From positions 12,306 to 76,305 of the forward strand of contig CBFIHZ010000020.1 in assembly GCA_965662545.1 (NCBI GenBank): a DNA stretch of 64,000 nucleotides, written 5' to 3'. Below, in pieces: positions 17,858-27,662 of the stretch. Both the position numbers and the translations under genes were made by a program. The notes below the pieces were generated by a model that searched no databases, was not told the DNA's origin, and was given only the letters and a program-made list of their open reading frames with translations. Position 1 is the first letter of the stretch. Each line of letters starts with the position of its first letter. The DNA is from CPC320 sp002684375 (GTDB lineage Bacteria; Pseudomonadota; Alphaproteobacteria; Rhodobacterales; Rhodobacteraceae).

Positions 17858-18424
17858 TCAGACCTGCATAATTTCAGTCTGTTTAGTCTCTAAGTTTTTA
17901 TCGACCATCGCAATAAAGCGGTCGGTCAGATCTTGAACTTCGCCTTCCCACAGCTTTTGGTCGTCTTCAGACATGCCGTTAGATTTGGCTTTCTTGATCT
18001 GGTCCATGCCATCACGCCGGACATTACGCACTGAAATACGTGCACTTTCTGCATATTGCGCAGCAACTTTTGTCAACTCACGTCGCCGCTCCTCGTTCAA
18101 TTCTGGAATAGGCAACATAATAATCGTGCCGTTCAGTTGCGGATTGATGCCAAGACCACTTTCGCGAATGGCTTTCTCGACCTTACCCACCATAGATTTA
18201 TCCCACACGTTGATCGTCACCATACGGGGTTCTGGCACGTTGACAGTTCCGACCTGATTAATTGGGGTCTGTGATCCATAAGCATCCACCGTAATTGGCT
18301 CAAGCATACTGGATGAGGCGCGCCCTGTTCGCAGAGAGGCGAATTCAACCTTGAGGGACGAGACAGCACCGGCCATACGACGCTCCAGATCATCGGTGTC
18401 AATCATGATTTCGTCGTCTGTCAT
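17858..18424 (-). CDS. frr: Ribosome recycling factor
   Basis: Splits post-termination ribosomes with EF-G. Length 188 residues against the usual 185-187. Conserved segments are LRTGRASSSMLEPI and GSQTPINQVGTVNVPEPRM, and NVRRDGMDQIKK in the C-terminal helix. It lies between pyrH and uppS in the usual order. Confidence 0.96.
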   Translation of the reverse strand: MTDDEIMIDTDDLERRMAGAVSSLKVEFASLRTGRASSSMLEPITVDAYGSQTPINQVGTVNVPEPRMVTINVWDKSMVGKVEKAIRESGLGINPQLNGTIIMLPIPELNEERRRELTKVAAQYAESARISVRNVRRDGMDQIKKAKSNGMSEDDQKLWEGEVQDLTDRFIAMVDKNLETKQTEIMQV

Positions 18425-18469
18425 GGTTTGTCTTTCCTGTTCGCCTGTTAGATATTGCTCAGTGTAACC

Positions 18470-19201
18470 CTAACCATGCACTTTTGTATAGGTGCCTTCA
18501 CCAGCTAAAATACCCCGGAAGCCACCCGGCTCATCAAGAGAAAATACGAATATTGGCAAATCATTATCCCGCGCCAGAGCGATGGCGCTGGCATCCATAA
18601 CCCCCAAATGTTGGGCCAGAACCTCATCATAGCTGACCGTGTCAAAGCGCCTCGCATCGGAGAACTTTTCCGGATCCTTGTCGTAAACGCCGTCGACTTT
18701 CGTCCCCTTGAAAATCGCTTCGCAAGCCATTTCGTTGGCGCGCAGTGTTGCCGCTGTATCTGTGGTGAAATACGGGTTGCCGGTACCAGCCGCAAAGATA
18801 CACACCCGGCTTTTTTCGAGGTGGCGCACTGCGCGACGGCGAATATAGGGCTCGCACACCTGATCCATCGGGATGGCGCTGATCACTCTTGTAAACACGC
18901 CAAGATCTTCCAGTGCACTCTGCATCGCCAGCGCATTCATCACCGTGGCCAGCATGCCCATATAATCTGCGGTGGTGCGTTCCATACCCTCGGCACTGCC
19001 CTGCAGGCCACGGAAAATATTGCCGCCGCCGATGACCATACAGATTTCAACGCCAAGCGCATGCACTGATTCAATCTCTCGGGCGATTCGCTGCACGGTC
19101 GGCGGGTGAAGACCAAAGCCCTGATCGCTCATTAATGCCTCGCCGGAAATTTTGAGCATAACCCGCTTGTATTTCGTCATCTCGGTTGTGTCATCGGGCA
19201 T
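18470..19201 (-). CDS. pyrH: UMP kinase
   Basis: Hexameric bacterial UMP kinase (amino acid kinase fold) converting UMP to UDP, 243 residues. RVMLKISGEALMSDQGFG is the phosphate-binding N-terminus, VIGGGNIFRGLQGS the second glycine-rich loop, and TDTAATLRANEMACEA the UMP site. The ATG at 19201 was chosen because GGAGCG lies six bases before it; the in-frame ATG at 19213 would contain that site. It is the first gene of the minus-strand cluster, divergent from miaA. Confidence 0.95.
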   Translation of the reverse strand: MPDDTTEMTKYKRVMLKISGEALMSDQGFGLHPPTVQRIAREIESVHALGVEICMVIGGGNIFRGLQGSAEGMERTTADYMGMLATVMNALAMQSALEDLGVFTRVISAIPMDQVCEPYIRRRAVRHLEKSRVCIFAAGTGNPYFTTDTAATLRANEMACEAIFKGTKVDGVYDKDPEKFSDARRFDTVSYDEVLAQHLGVMDASAIALARDNDLPIFVFSLDEPGGFRGILAGEGTYTKVHG

Positions 19202-19308
19202 GGTGCGCTCCATTTCGGCAGTGGTTTACATGGCAAATCAATGGCGTCATAACTCACAATCTCAATGCGCTTTGCTTGAACAAAAGGCAAGATACCTAGG
19301 AACGATAA

Positions 19309-20223
19309 ATGACCATTGCCGGCCTCGCGGCACATTTTCCCGCGCTCGACAGTCACACCCCTGTGCTAATTGCCGGTCCAACGGCCTGCGGCAAATCAAC
19401 ATTGGCGCTGCAAATTGCCGAAACCTATGGCGGTGTGGTGATAAATGCCGATGCGATTCAGGTATATGGTGCTTTGCGATGCCTGACAGCCCGCCCCACC
19501 GTTGAAGACGAACAGAAAGCACCGCATCTGCTCTATGGCCATATTGCTTACGATCAGCCCTATTCTGTGGGCCAATGGCTACGCGACGTGACACCGTTGT
19601 TGCACGGTGGTGAGCGGCCGATCATCATCGGTGGTACGGGACTGTACTTTCAGGCTCTAACCCAAGGTCTTGCGGATATACCACAGATTTCACCACAGAT
19701 TGTGGCCCGCTCGGAACAGATTCTCGCAACCGCGGGCCACGGGGCGCTCGCTGCAGAATTAGATGCTGCCACAGCTGCCAGAATCGACCTGCACAATCCC
19801 ATGCGGGTGCAGCGTGCCTGGCAGGTACTGAACAGCACCGGGCGCGGATTGGCGGCTTGGCAGGATGGGACCCCACCGCCGGCGTTGCGGGTTTCAGACA
19901 GCCTACCCATTGTTTTTGACGTGGCCCGCGATTGGTTAAACCAACGGATTGAAACCCGCTTTGAGAGCATGGTCAAAGGCGGCGCTGTGGATGAAATACG
20001 CGCCCTGTTACCGGTTTGGTCCCCAGAGCTGCCTTGCGCCAAGGCCATCGGCGCCCGGCAATTGGTGGCCTATTTAAGGGGTGAGATTTCGCTTGAAACA
20101 GTCCAAAGTGAGGCCACGATTGCCACTCAGCAATTTGCCAAGCGGCAACGGACTTGGTTTCGATCGAAAATGGCAGATTGGCACACCTACACTCCAAGCG
20201 AAGCTGCCCGCACAACGCCCTGA
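19309..20223 (+). CDS. miaA: tRNA dimethylallyltransferase MiaA
   Basis: Transfers the dimethylallyl group to A37 of tRNAs reading UNN codons. The 304-residue protein has the P-loop GPTACGKST at residues 23-31 and NADAIQVYGALRCLTARPT. IIIGGTGLYFQAL is also diagnostic. Its substrate DMAPP comes from the isoprenoid pathway, so the cell must make it although two MEP genes are absent from their usual places. Confidence 0.94.
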   Translation: MTIAGLAAHFPALDSHTPVLIAGPTACGKSTLALQIAETYGGVVINADAIQVYGALRCLTARPTVEDEQKAPHLLYGHIAYDQPYSVGQWLRDVTPLLHGGERPIIIGGTGLYFQALTQGLADIPQISPQIVARSEQILATAGHGALAAELDAATAARIDLHNPMRVQRAWQVLNSTGRGLAAWQDGTPPPALRVSDSLPIVFDVARDWLNQRIETRFESMVKGGAVDEIRALLPVWSPELPCAKAIGARQLVAYLRGEISLETVQSEATIATQQFAKRQRTWFRSKMADWHTYTPSEAARTTP

Positions 20224-20335
20224 ACTGCGCGCTAGCTCTCGACCGCAGGGCACATTGTTCACTCAGATTTGGTTTTTCAGACTGCGCAGATGCCAAAATA
20301 GAAATATACACGCAACAATGGCAGCCTTCAAAATC

Positions 20336-20920
20336 TTAAATTTTTAAAATGGCTGCGATGTATTTCTGGGTTTCGCGATAGGGCGGCACACCGTTGTGTT
20401 TGCGAACAGCCTCCGGCCCGGCATTATACGCCGCCAGCGCCAGTTTCCACGACCCAAAAGCGCGGTACTGCGCCTTGAGGTAGCGCGCGCCACCATCAAG
20501 ATTTGCGGCAGGGACCAATGGGTCAACGCCCAGATCACGGGCGGTGCCAGGCATCAACTGGGCAAGCCCCACCGCGCCTTTGTGCGATTTAACCGATGGG
20601 TTCCAGCCGCTTTCCTGCTCTACCAGCCGCAAAAATAAACCCTCCGGGATGCCGTGGCGCTGCGCCGCAGCCCTTGCAAGCGATAAAAACGGACCCCGGT
20701 AACTGCCGCGGTAGCCCTGTAAATCAAATTTGGGTGGAACGCTGATTCGTGGACGGTCAAAGCTAATGGCCCGGCTCTTTGGCCGCGGCAAGCGTGAATC
20801 CAACACTTTGAACTGATCAGCTAACAGGGCGCGTCTGGTTTTTGAGGCCCCAATTTCAGCGTTTGCGACGCCACTGATACTCAGCAGCAAGATGAATTGT
20901 ATACCCACGCGCCAAAGCAT
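20336..20920 (-). CDS. Lytic transglycosylase, SLT domain
   Basis: A secreted muramidase-like enzyme of 194 residues. A signal peptide (MLWRVGIQFILLLSISGVANA) is followed by a linker and the SLT domain (about residues 85-190): the catalytic Glu is in LVEQESGWNP and GAVGLAQLMPGTARDLGV, and LAAYNAGPEAV are the family motifs. It cleaves glycan strands to 1,6-anhydro ends in the periplasm. The ATG at 20920 was preferred over 20959 because CAGGAC precedes it and the signal peptide begins there. No partner genes are adjacent. Confidence 0.88.
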   Translation of the reverse strand: MLWRVGIQFILLLSISGVANAEIGASKTRRALLADQFKVLDSRLPRPKSRAISFDRPRISVPPKFDLQGYRGSYRGPFLSLARAAAQRHGIPEGLFLRLVEQESGWNPSVKSHKGAVGLAQLMPGTARDLGVDPLVPAANLDGGARYLKAQYRAFGSWKLALAAYNAGPEAVRKHNGVPPYRETQKYIAAILKI

Positions 20921-21167
20921 CGATATGTCCTGTATAGCTGTCCCCGATGATCCTATCATACATCAATAGGTTACAGATACCAGTTAAACCAATTTCCCAG
21001 TATTTCGAAATCAAAATACACAATGGTCAAAACTTTGTGATCGATCCTTAGTCGATATCGCGGCTTTTTATGCCTTGTCGGAAACAACTGTCATTTTAAG
21101 GTTTCCTTCATCTTGCTCGAGTGGTGTAAACATAAAGTCAATAATATCGGATTCGATGGAGGAACAT

Positions 21168-21683
21168 ATGGCAGGGTCGGTTAATAAGGTCATTCTCATT
21201 GGCAATCTGGGACGCGACCCAGAGGTCAGGTCCTTTCAAAATGGTGGAAAGGTTTGCAATCTGCGTATTGCCACTTCTGAGAATTGGAAAGATAAAAATA
21301 CCGGTGAACGGCGCGAAAAGACCGAATGGCACAGTGTGGCTATTTTCCAAGAAGGACTGGTACGAATCGCCGAGCAGTACCTGCGCAAAGGATCAAAGGT
21401 CTATATTGAAGGGCAATTACAGACCCGCAAATGGCAAGACCAATCGGGACAAGACAAATACAGTACGGAAGTTGTTCTGCAGGGTTATGGCGGAACACTG
21501 ACCATGCTGGATGGTCGTGATGGTGGCGGTGTCGGTGCACCCTCTGGTGGCGGATCAGGCTATGATAACCGGCAGGATGGCGGCTATGACAGTGGGTATG
21601 ACAGCGGCTATAGCGGCGGCCCTGCGCAAGGGGGCGGGACCCCGGCCCCGTCGCGCGATTTGGACGATGAAATTCCGTTTTAA
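21168..21683 (+). CDS. ssb: Single-stranded DNA-binding protein
   Basis: Tetrameric SSB of 171 residues. The OB fold spans about residues 3-108 (VNKVILIGNLGRDPEVR, EWHSVAIFQEGLVRIAEQYL, GQLQTRKWQDQSGQDKY). A Gly/Tyr/Asp-rich linker with repeats of DSGYDSGY follows, and the acidic tip DDEIPF recruits partner proteins. GGAGGA at 21157-21162 fixes the start at 21168; the frame is open further upstream but without a ribosome site. Confidence 0.96.
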   Translation: MAGSVNKVILIGNLGRDPEVRSFQNGGKVCNLRIATSENWKDKNTGERREKTEWHSVAIFQEGLVRIAEQYLRKGSKVYIEGQLQTRKWQDQSGQDKYSTEVVLQGYGGTLTMLDGRDGGGVGAPSGGGSGYDNRQDGGYDSGYDSGYSGGPAQGGGTPAPSRDLDDEIPF

Positions 21684-21806
21684 ACGGGTCGAAACACCTT
21701 GGCACATACTGGGTGACAAATGTAGGCGACAGCAGCAAATGGGCGGTCTGTCGCCGTTTTAGTCTTTTGGACAAGACTTTGTGCCTCTGCCAGCGAGCTC
21801 ACTGTT

Positions 21807-22922
21807 TCACTGGTTTTTGTGCCGCAAAGCCTCGTTTAACAAGTCGAAAACACGCTCTTTGGGTACATCAGATGTTATGAAGCTCTTGCCGATGGCGCTT
21901 GCCAGTATGAATTTCAACTGGCCATCAACAACTTTTTTATCTTGCGCCATCAACGCCACAAGGGTTGCGGCATCGGGCAAATCACCGTCTATGTCGGCCA
22001 GATCAGTTTTCATGTTCATAGCTTTGAGATGGGCCCTGACCCGGCTTGGATCCTCTTGAGCGCAAAGCCCAAGGCGTGCCGACAACTCAAACGCCAGCGC
22101 GCATCCGATCGCCACACCTTCCCCATGCAGCAGCCGGTCAGAATAGCCGGTTGCCGCCTCAAGCGCGTGGCAAAAGGTATGACCCAGATTAAGCAAAGCG
22201 CGCTCGCCCTGCTCGGTCTCATCACGCTCGACGATCGCCGCTTTCATTTCACAGGCCCGTTTCACCGCTGTAATTCTTGCCGTTTGATCTCCGCCGGCCA
22301 GTGCCGCCCCGTTGCTTTCAAGCCAGTTGAAAAATTCCGAATCTCCCAACAGCCCGTATTTGACCACTTCGCCGTAACCGGCGATGAAATCTCGCGGTTT
22401 AAGTGTCTCTAGAACGGCGATATCAGCCAAAACCAGCGCCGGCTGGTGAAACGATCCGATCAGATTTTTACCCTGTGGCGCGTTGATGCCGGTCTTACCG
22501 CCGACCGAGCTGTCGACCTGTGCCAAAAGCGATGTTGGAATTTGAATAAACTGAACACCTCGGCGCAGAATAGCCGCGGCAAACCCGACCAAATCCCCAA
22601 TCACACCGCCGCCGAGCGCAATAACGATGTCATTGCGTTCGATCTTTTGATCCAGCAGCCATTCGACGGTCTGGCCCAGAACCTGCCAGTTTTTTGTCTG
22701 TTCGCCTGCCGGAAGTGTCAGGGCCACCATTTCGATATTGGCCGTCAACAACCCTTCGCGCAGCGCTTCCAGATGCAAATCGGCCACGGTGCTATCGGTG
22801 ACAACAGCCACCCGTTGTCGGCGCAGGAACGGCGATATATATGCACCGGCCTCGGCCAGAAGACCGGGCCCAATGTGGATATCATAGCTGCGGGTTTTCA
22901 AATCAACCTTGACGGTTTCCAT
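21807..22922 (-). CDS. aroB: 3-dehydroquinate synthase
   Basis: Second shikimate-pathway enzyme, 371 residues, NAD- and metal-dependent. IALGGGVIGDLVGFAAAILRRG and PTSLLAQVDSSVGGKTGIN are the cofactor and substrate loops; LLNLGHTFCHALE and LHGEGVAIG carry metal-ligand His residues. Its ATG overlaps the aroK stop (TGATG), the common aroK-aroB pair. A GTG one codon upstream is an alternative start. Confidence 0.95.
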   Translation of the reverse strand: METVKVDLKTRSYDIHIGPGLLAEAGAYISPFLRRQRVAVVTDSTVADLHLEALREGLLTANIEMVALTLPAGEQTKNWQVLGQTVEWLLDQKIERNDIVIALGGGVIGDLVGFAAAILRRGVQFIQIPTSLLAQVDSSVGGKTGINAPQGKNLIGSFHQPALVLADIAVLETLKPRDFIAGYGEVVKYGLLGDSEFFNWLESNGAALAGGDQTARITAVKRACEMKAAIVERDETEQGERALLNLGHTFCHALEAATGYSDRLLHGEGVAIGCALAFELSARLGLCAQEDPSRVRAHLKAMNMKTDLADIDGDLPDAATLVALMAQDKKVVDGQLKFILASAIGKSFITSDVPKERVFDLLNEALRHKNQ

Positions 22923-23470
22923 CACGGCACCTTTTCTAAAATATCTGACTGCTCCACCAGGCAGGCCAGGACCCGTCCGGCCATCTGATCGATCGACACA
23001 GACGGCGCTGCCGGAACGGTCAGATCAGCCAATGCATAAACTGGACCACGCTGGGCGAGCATAGTGGTCAGTGTTTCATACGGATTTGGCGTCTGCAACA
23101 GAGGGCGGCCAGGCTTAAGCCGTACCCGGGACCACAACAAACCTGGTTCTACTTCCAGAAACAGCGAAATCGCCTTTGACGAAATTAGATCACGATTTTG
23201 GGGCGTCAGAAAGGCGCCGCCACCGGTGGATAGAATACAGGGATCATGGTCGAGAAGGCGTGCGAGAATTTGAGTTTCCTTTGCCCGAAAAAACGCTTCG
23301 CCATCCCGAGCGAATATTTCAGAAATAGCCATATTGGAGGCAGATTCTATCTCTGCGTCCGAATCAAGAAACGACACCGAGAGAAGATTGGCCAAGGCCT
23401 TGCCAATCGCCGTCTTACCGGCCCCCATCATGCCCACAAGAGCCACTGTTTTTTTCAATCGATAGCGCAT
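22922..23470 (-). CDS. aroK: Shikimate kinase
   Basis: Phosphorylates shikimate at the 3-OH, 182 residues. The P-loop GMMGAGKTAIGKALA, the shikimate-binding DSDAEIE and the GGG motif LSTGGGAFL are present, with the LID Arg in KPGRPLLQ. It is translationally coupled to aroB and divergent from a small membrane-protein gene. Confidence 0.95.
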   Translation of the reverse strand: MRYRLKKTVALVGMMGAGKTAIGKALANLLSVSFLDSDAEIESASNMAISEIFARDGEAFFRAKETQILARLLDHDPCILSTGGGAFLTPQNRDLISSKAISLFLEVEPGLLWSRVRLKPGRPLLQTPNPYETLTTMLAQRGPVYALADLTVPAAPSVSIDQMAGRVLACLVEQSDILEKVP

Positions 23471-23589
23471 TTACACCGTATATCGGCAAACCGCCGAGAA
23501 AAATCACATCTGATGCCTGCATGACGTGATTTTAGGTGAAACACCATAACGAAATGCTGTATGCTCTGAATGGAATGATCGGAGGAACG

Positions 23590-23739
23590 ATGCAGCGTCT
23601 CGTCAAATGGCTTTTATATCTTGCTGTCATTGCCTTGGTGTTGCTTATTGGCTACGCCTATATAGGCCCCTATTTCGGTGCTGATTTTGCGCCAAACCAG
23701 GAAGAGATTCGCGTGCCCGTTACGTTGACCGATGATTAA
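23590..23739 (+). CDS. Small single-pass membrane protein
   Basis: A 49-residue protein with a basic N-terminus (MQRLVKWLL) and one hydrophobic helix (about residues 6-26, LLYLAVIALVLLIGYAYIG), then an acidic tail rich in Val/Thr. GGAGGA at 23581-23586 supports the ATG at 23590. It overlaps the next gene by eight bases, so the pair is probably co-translated. I do not recognise the family; the arrangement ahead of a large exported protein suggests a joint envelope role (inference). Confidence 0.7.
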   Translation: MQRLVKWLLYLAVIALVLLIGYAYIGPYFGADFAPNQEEIRVPVTLTDD

Positions 23740-25270
23740 AATATGGCTTCCGCTTATTCTTTTATCGTCGGAAGCCTTTGCCGGCCCGCCGTTGTCTGCC
23801 ATTGAATGGCTACAGACTACCGAACCGCCCATCGTGGCAAACCCGGTAAAACCCGCTCATAAAATTGTCGACATCGACAAGCCCGACCAGATGGCTGTGC
23901 AGCGCCCGTTGATCAGCGTCAGCCCTTTGAGCCGCCTTTCCCCAGAGGCGGTTGGCTTGCTTCCTAGCTATGTTACCGGGTTTCCGGGGGATTTGTGGGC
24001 CAACAGCCCGCCAGATCTTTTGGCAAGATTGATTCGAAATTTAGAGGTTGGCGACAATCCGGCGATGCAGGCGTTGCTACTGACACTTTTACTGGCCGAG
24101 ACCGATCCACCTAAACATGTCGAACCAGGCATCAGTATTCTTCTGGCGAGGGTCGATAAACTGATTGAAATTGGCGCGATTGAGCCCGCACTGGCGTTGG
24201 TTGAGCGGGCGGGCTCTCAGGATCCTGCCCTGTTTTCACGGGCTTTTGATCTTGCTCTTTTGGCTGACAAAACTGATCCTGCTTGTCGCGATGTACTGAC
24301 CAAACCAACCCTCGAACCTGACTATACGATCAGAATATTTTGCCACGTCCGCAACGGGGATTGGGCCCTTGCGTCGTTTATGTTGGAAAATGCCATTGCG
24401 CTTGGGGAAATTGAGCCGCGCACAGGACTGCTGTTGGATTTATTTCTCAATCCGGACCTCGCCGAGAGCACATTGCCACCCGTTCCAAGCATAGAGCCCA
24501 GCCCGCTTGAATTTAGACTTTTTGAGGCAATTGGCAGCCCGTTGCAAACGGCGTCTCTGCCTGTGTCTTTTGCGATTGCCGACCTGTCCGGCAACAGCGG
24601 TTGGAAGGCGCAGCTGGAAGCTGCCGAGCGGCTGGTCAAATCCGGTGCCCTGTCTGAAAATCAGTTGCTGGGAATATACACGGCGCGTCTGCCGGCCGCC
24701 TCAGGCGGTGTTTGGGATCGGGTTGCGGGTTTACAACGGTTTGATCAGGCCCTAATTGCCGGCACTCCGCGCGAGGTAGAAGCCGCATTGGCCGAAATTT
24801 GGCCCCAGATGACCCGTGCAGGCCTAGCGGTGGGATTTGCCAGAATGTTTGGTCGCATTTTGATGGAACAACCCTCAAGCCAGACCACCGACCGGTTGAG
24901 ATTTGATATACAAATGCTGGCACCAATCTATCAAACCGCCGCACAGTTTCGCCCTTTGCGCGATGATGAAGACAGGTTTTTAACCGCGCTGGCGCAAGGC
25001 ACTCTAGCACAGCACAGGCCGTTTAATGATACCAGCACGGCAGTATTAAGGGGCTTTACCGCCCAACCCATACCCTCAAGGCTGCGCACTCTTTTAGACC
25101 AGAGACGCTTAGGAGAGGTTATTTTACGCAGTATTGCTGCGTTCAGCGATGGGGCTGCGGGTGATTCACAGCAATTATCCGAGTCTTTGGCGACGCTGCA
25201 GGAGGTTGGGTTAAACACCACGGCTCAAAGCGCGGCGTTGCAACTCTTGATACTCAAGCGACGCCAATGA
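23732..25270 (+). CDS. Exported protein of unknown function, 512 residues
   Basis: The N-terminus MIKIWLPLILLSSEAFAG is a signal peptide; the rest is alpha-helical and rich in Leu/Ala with no catalytic motif I can see. Repeating helical units such as PALALVERAG..., ENAIALGEIEPRTGLLLDLF and AEIWPQMTRAGLAVGFARM look like a TPR/SEL-like solenoid, but no consensus is clear. It overlaps the small membrane protein upstream (8 bp) and the recombinase downstream (4 bp), a conserved-looking operon. Possibly a Rhodobacteraceae-specific envelope protein; function unknown. Confidence 0.7.
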   Translation: MIKIWLPLILLSSEAFAGPPLSAIEWLQTTEPPIVANPVKPAHKIVDIDKPDQMAVQRPLISVSPLSRLSPEAVGLLPSYVTGFPGDLWANSPPDLLARLIRNLEVGDNPAMQALLLTLLLAETDPPKHVEPGISILLARVDKLIEIGAIEPALALVERAGSQDPALFSRAFDLALLADKTDPACRDVLTKPTLEPDYTIRIFCHVRNGDWALASFMLENAIALGEIEPRTGLLLDLFLNPDLAESTLPPVPSIEPSPLEFRLFEAIGSPLQTASLPVSFAIADLSGNSGWKAQLEAAERLVKSGALSENQLLGIYTARLPAASGGVWDRVAGLQRFDQALIAGTPREVEAALAEIWPQMTRAGLAVGFARMFGRILMEQPSSQTTDRLRFDIQMLAPIYQTAAQFRPLRDDEDRFLTALAQGTLAQHRPFNDTSTAVLRGFTAQPIPSRLRTLLDQRRLGEVILRSIAAFSDGAAGDSQQLSESLATLQEVGLNTTAQSAALQLLILKRRQ

Positions 25271-26205
25271 CCGATGACCGCTGGATTGAATTGTTTTTAG
25301 ACGCAAAAACTGCCGAACAGGGGCTCGCGCATAATTCGCAGCTCGCCTATCTGCGCGACCTTGCTGATTTCAAAACTTTTTTGCAACGCGCCAAAACCCC
25401 GTTCAGCGCGGTCACACACTCCCAAATTCAAGCCTATCTTGTCGAATGTGATGCTGCTGGACTTGCGAAAACCACCCGGGCGCGGCGGCTCTCGGCTATC
25501 AAGCAGCTGTACCGTTTTGCCTATCTTGAGGGCTGGCGCGAGGACAACCCTTCGCTACAAATTGCCGGCCCGGGGCGTGACAAAAGGTTACCAAAGGTTT
25601 TAAACACCACCGATGTGGACCAATTGCTGGCGGCAGCAGAGCGTTGCGGCAAAACGGCTCGGGACCGGCAACGCAACATCTGTCTGATGCAACTGCTCTA
25701 TGCCACTGGTATGCGGGTCACCGAGTTGATGTCTCTGCCGATCTCGGCGGCTCGGGGCGATCCGCAATTGCTTTTGGTACGCGGCAAGGGCGACAGGGAA
25801 CGTCTGGTGCCTCTGTCCCCGCCGGCCCGCAGCGAACTGGCAGCCTGGCTGGTGATCCGCGACCGCGACGAGACTGCAAAAAAGACCAAGGGCGCGCCAG
25901 GGTCGCGATTTTTGTTTCCATCCCATGGAAAATTGGGCCATCTGACGCGGCATTGGTTTTTCGGTTTGATCAAAACCCTCGCAAACGAGGCTGGTCTGGC
26001 CCCCAACAGCGTCACCCCACATACGCTGCGGCACGCTTTTGCCACCCATCTGCTGGCCAATGGCGCCGACTTACGGTCAATACAAACTTTGTTGGGCCAC
26101 GCCGATATTGCGACAACCGAAATCTATACCCATGTACTCGAAACACGATTGCGGTCTTTGGTATTGCATCATCACCCGCTGTCTCGCGCTTCAGACAAAC
26201 GCTGA
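25267..26205 (+). CDS. xerD: Tyrosine recombinase, XerD type
   Basis: Site-specific recombinase of chromosome-dimer resolution, 312 residues. An N-terminal SAM-like domain (about 1-100) is followed by the catalytic domain with Arg in ATGMRVTELMSL, Lys in LLVRGKGDRERLVPL, HTLRHAFATHLL and the second His in LLGHADIATTEIYTHV, where the Tyr is the nucleophile. Length and motifs fit the housekeeping XerD/XerC rather than a phage integrase, and no attachment site is adjacent. The ATGA overlap with the upstream gene argues for an operon gene. Confidence 0.85.
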   Translation: MTDDRWIELFLDAKTAEQGLAHNSQLAYLRDLADFKTFLQRAKTPFSAVTHSQIQAYLVECDAAGLAKTTRARRLSAIKQLYRFAYLEGWREDNPSLQIAGPGRDKRLPKVLNTTDVDQLLAAAERCGKTARDRQRNICLMQLLYATGMRVTELMSLPISAARGDPQLLLVRGKGDRERLVPLSPPARSELAAWLVIRDRDETAKKTKGAPGSRFLFPSHGKLGHLTRHWFFGLIKTLANEAGLAPNSVTPHTLRHAFATHLLANGADLRSIQTLLGHADIATTEIYTHVLETRLRSLVLHHHPLSRASDKR

Positions 26206-26350
26206 AACCGTCAAGCGAAAGCAGGTCCCACTGCGCTGGCAGGTATAATCGTTCAAAAGCAGCCGACAAAAGACTGCAATGTCTTGTAAAATACTCCACG
26301 CTGCTCAATATGCCGGTAACCACTGGTTAGAAATTAGGAAACCTCTGTCG

Positions 26351-27658
26351 ATGGACTTGGCTCATACAGATTTTGATCTTGCGTTTTGGACAACGGTGGT
26401 GGCGATTTTGCTGTTACTGGTGCTCTCGGCATTTTTTTCTGGCAGCGAAACCGCCCTGACCGCCGCCTCACGGGGCAAGTTACACGCCCAAGCTGACAAG
26501 GGCAGTCGCGGTGCGCGCCGCGCGCTTGAGATCACCGAAGATAACGAGCGGCTGATTGGCTCAGTCCTGCTTGGAAATAATCTGGTTAATATTCTGGCCA
26601 CCTCGCTTGCCACGGCCCTGTTTACCAGCATGCTGGGGGAAAGCGGCGTTGCATTGGCCACTTTGGTTATGACGGTACTGGTGCTGGTATTTGCCGAAGT
26701 TTTGCCAAAAACCTATGCGATCACCAATGCCGAAGAGGCTGCCGCACGCACCGCCCCCATCATCGGCATCGTCATCGCGTTGTTTTCGCCCATCGTCGCG
26801 GCGGTACGCTGGCTTGTGCGGTGGGTGCTGCGGGTTTTCGGGGTCGTAACAGATCCCGACAGTCAGGTACTGGCTGTGCGCGAAGAAATCGCCGGAGCGC
26901 TTAATCTGGGGCATTCAGAAGGGGTTGTCGAAAAAGAGGATCGCGACCGAATTCTTGGGGCGCTTGATCTCTCTGAACGCACGGTGGAAGAAGTTATGTT
27001 ACACCGGTCTGGCATCGAAATGATCGACGCAAATGAACCGCCAGCTGAGATTTTAAAACAATGTCTTTCAAGCAGTTACACACGTTTGCCCATGTACCGC
27101 GATGATCCGGAAAACATCATCGGCGTGGTACATGCAAAGAACCTGCTAAGGGCGATGTATGCGCTGATGGAAGACCCTGAAACCGCGGTTGCCGCCCTGC
27201 AGGATTTTAACATTAGTGACGTGGCCATTGAGCCGTATTTTGTGCCGGATACCACGGCGCTTGACGATCAAATGCGGCAGTTTTTGGAACGCCGAAGTCA
27301 CTTTGCGCTGGTGGTCGATGAATATGGATCGCTCGAAGGGTTGATCACACTTGAAGATATTCTCGAAGAGATCGTCGGCGAAATCACCGATGAGTTTGAT
27401 CCCGCGCAAGAGCAGAGCCTGACCCCATCCGATGATGGCCATGTCGTGGTCGACGGAGCGATGACAATCCGTGATCTGAACCGCGCCAAAGAATGGTCGC
27501 TGCCCGATGACGAAGCCAACACCGTTGCGGGTTTGGTCATCCACGAGGCGCAAATGATTCCAACCGTTGGGCAGGTATTTTTGTTTCACGGGTTTCGTTT
27601 TGAAGTTCAAGCCCGGTCTGCCAACCGCATTACTGAGCTTAAAATCCGCCCTCTGTGA
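26351..27658 (+). CDS. Hemolysin-like CNNM/CorC family membrane protein
   Basis: A 435-residue protein with an N-terminal DUF21/CNNM transmembrane domain (about residues 10-190, VLSAFFSGSETALTAASRGKL), a pair of CBS domains (about 205-335) and a C-terminal CorC_HlyC domain (about 350-432, DGHVVVDGAMTIRDLN). Homologues act in Mg2+/Co2+ transport. The ATG at 26351 is chosen because the first helix begins directly after it; a longer frame from 26279 adds non-membrane residues. TATAAT at 26252-26257 could be a -10 element. It converges with the P450 gene four bases downstream. Confidence 0.88.
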   Translation: MDLAHTDFDLAFWTTVVAILLLLVLSAFFSGSETALTAASRGKLHAQADKGSRGARRALEITEDNERLIGSVLLGNNLVNILATSLATALFTSMLGESGVALATLVMTVLVLVFAEVLPKTYAITNAEEAAARTAPIIGIVIALFSPIVAAVRWLVRWVLRVFGVVTDPDSQVLAVREEIAGALNLGHSEGVVEKEDRDRILGALDLSERTVEEVMLHRSGIEMIDANEPPAEILKQCLSSSYTRLPMYRDDPENIIGVVHAKNLLRAMYALMEDPETAVAALQDFNISDVAIEPYFVPDTTALDDQMRQFLERRSHFALVVDEYGSLEGLITLEDILEEIVGEITDEFDPAQEQSLTPSDDGHVVVDGAMTIRDLNRAKEWSLPDDEANTVAGLVIHEAQMIPTVGQVFLFHGFRFEVQARSANRITELKIRPL

Positions 27659-27662
27659 CAGG

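Noticed and set aside
25267..26205. Tyrosine recombinase as integrase of a genomic island
   Set aside because: Length and motifs fit housekeeping XerD, it is embedded in an operon, and no tRNA, repeat or composition change is near.
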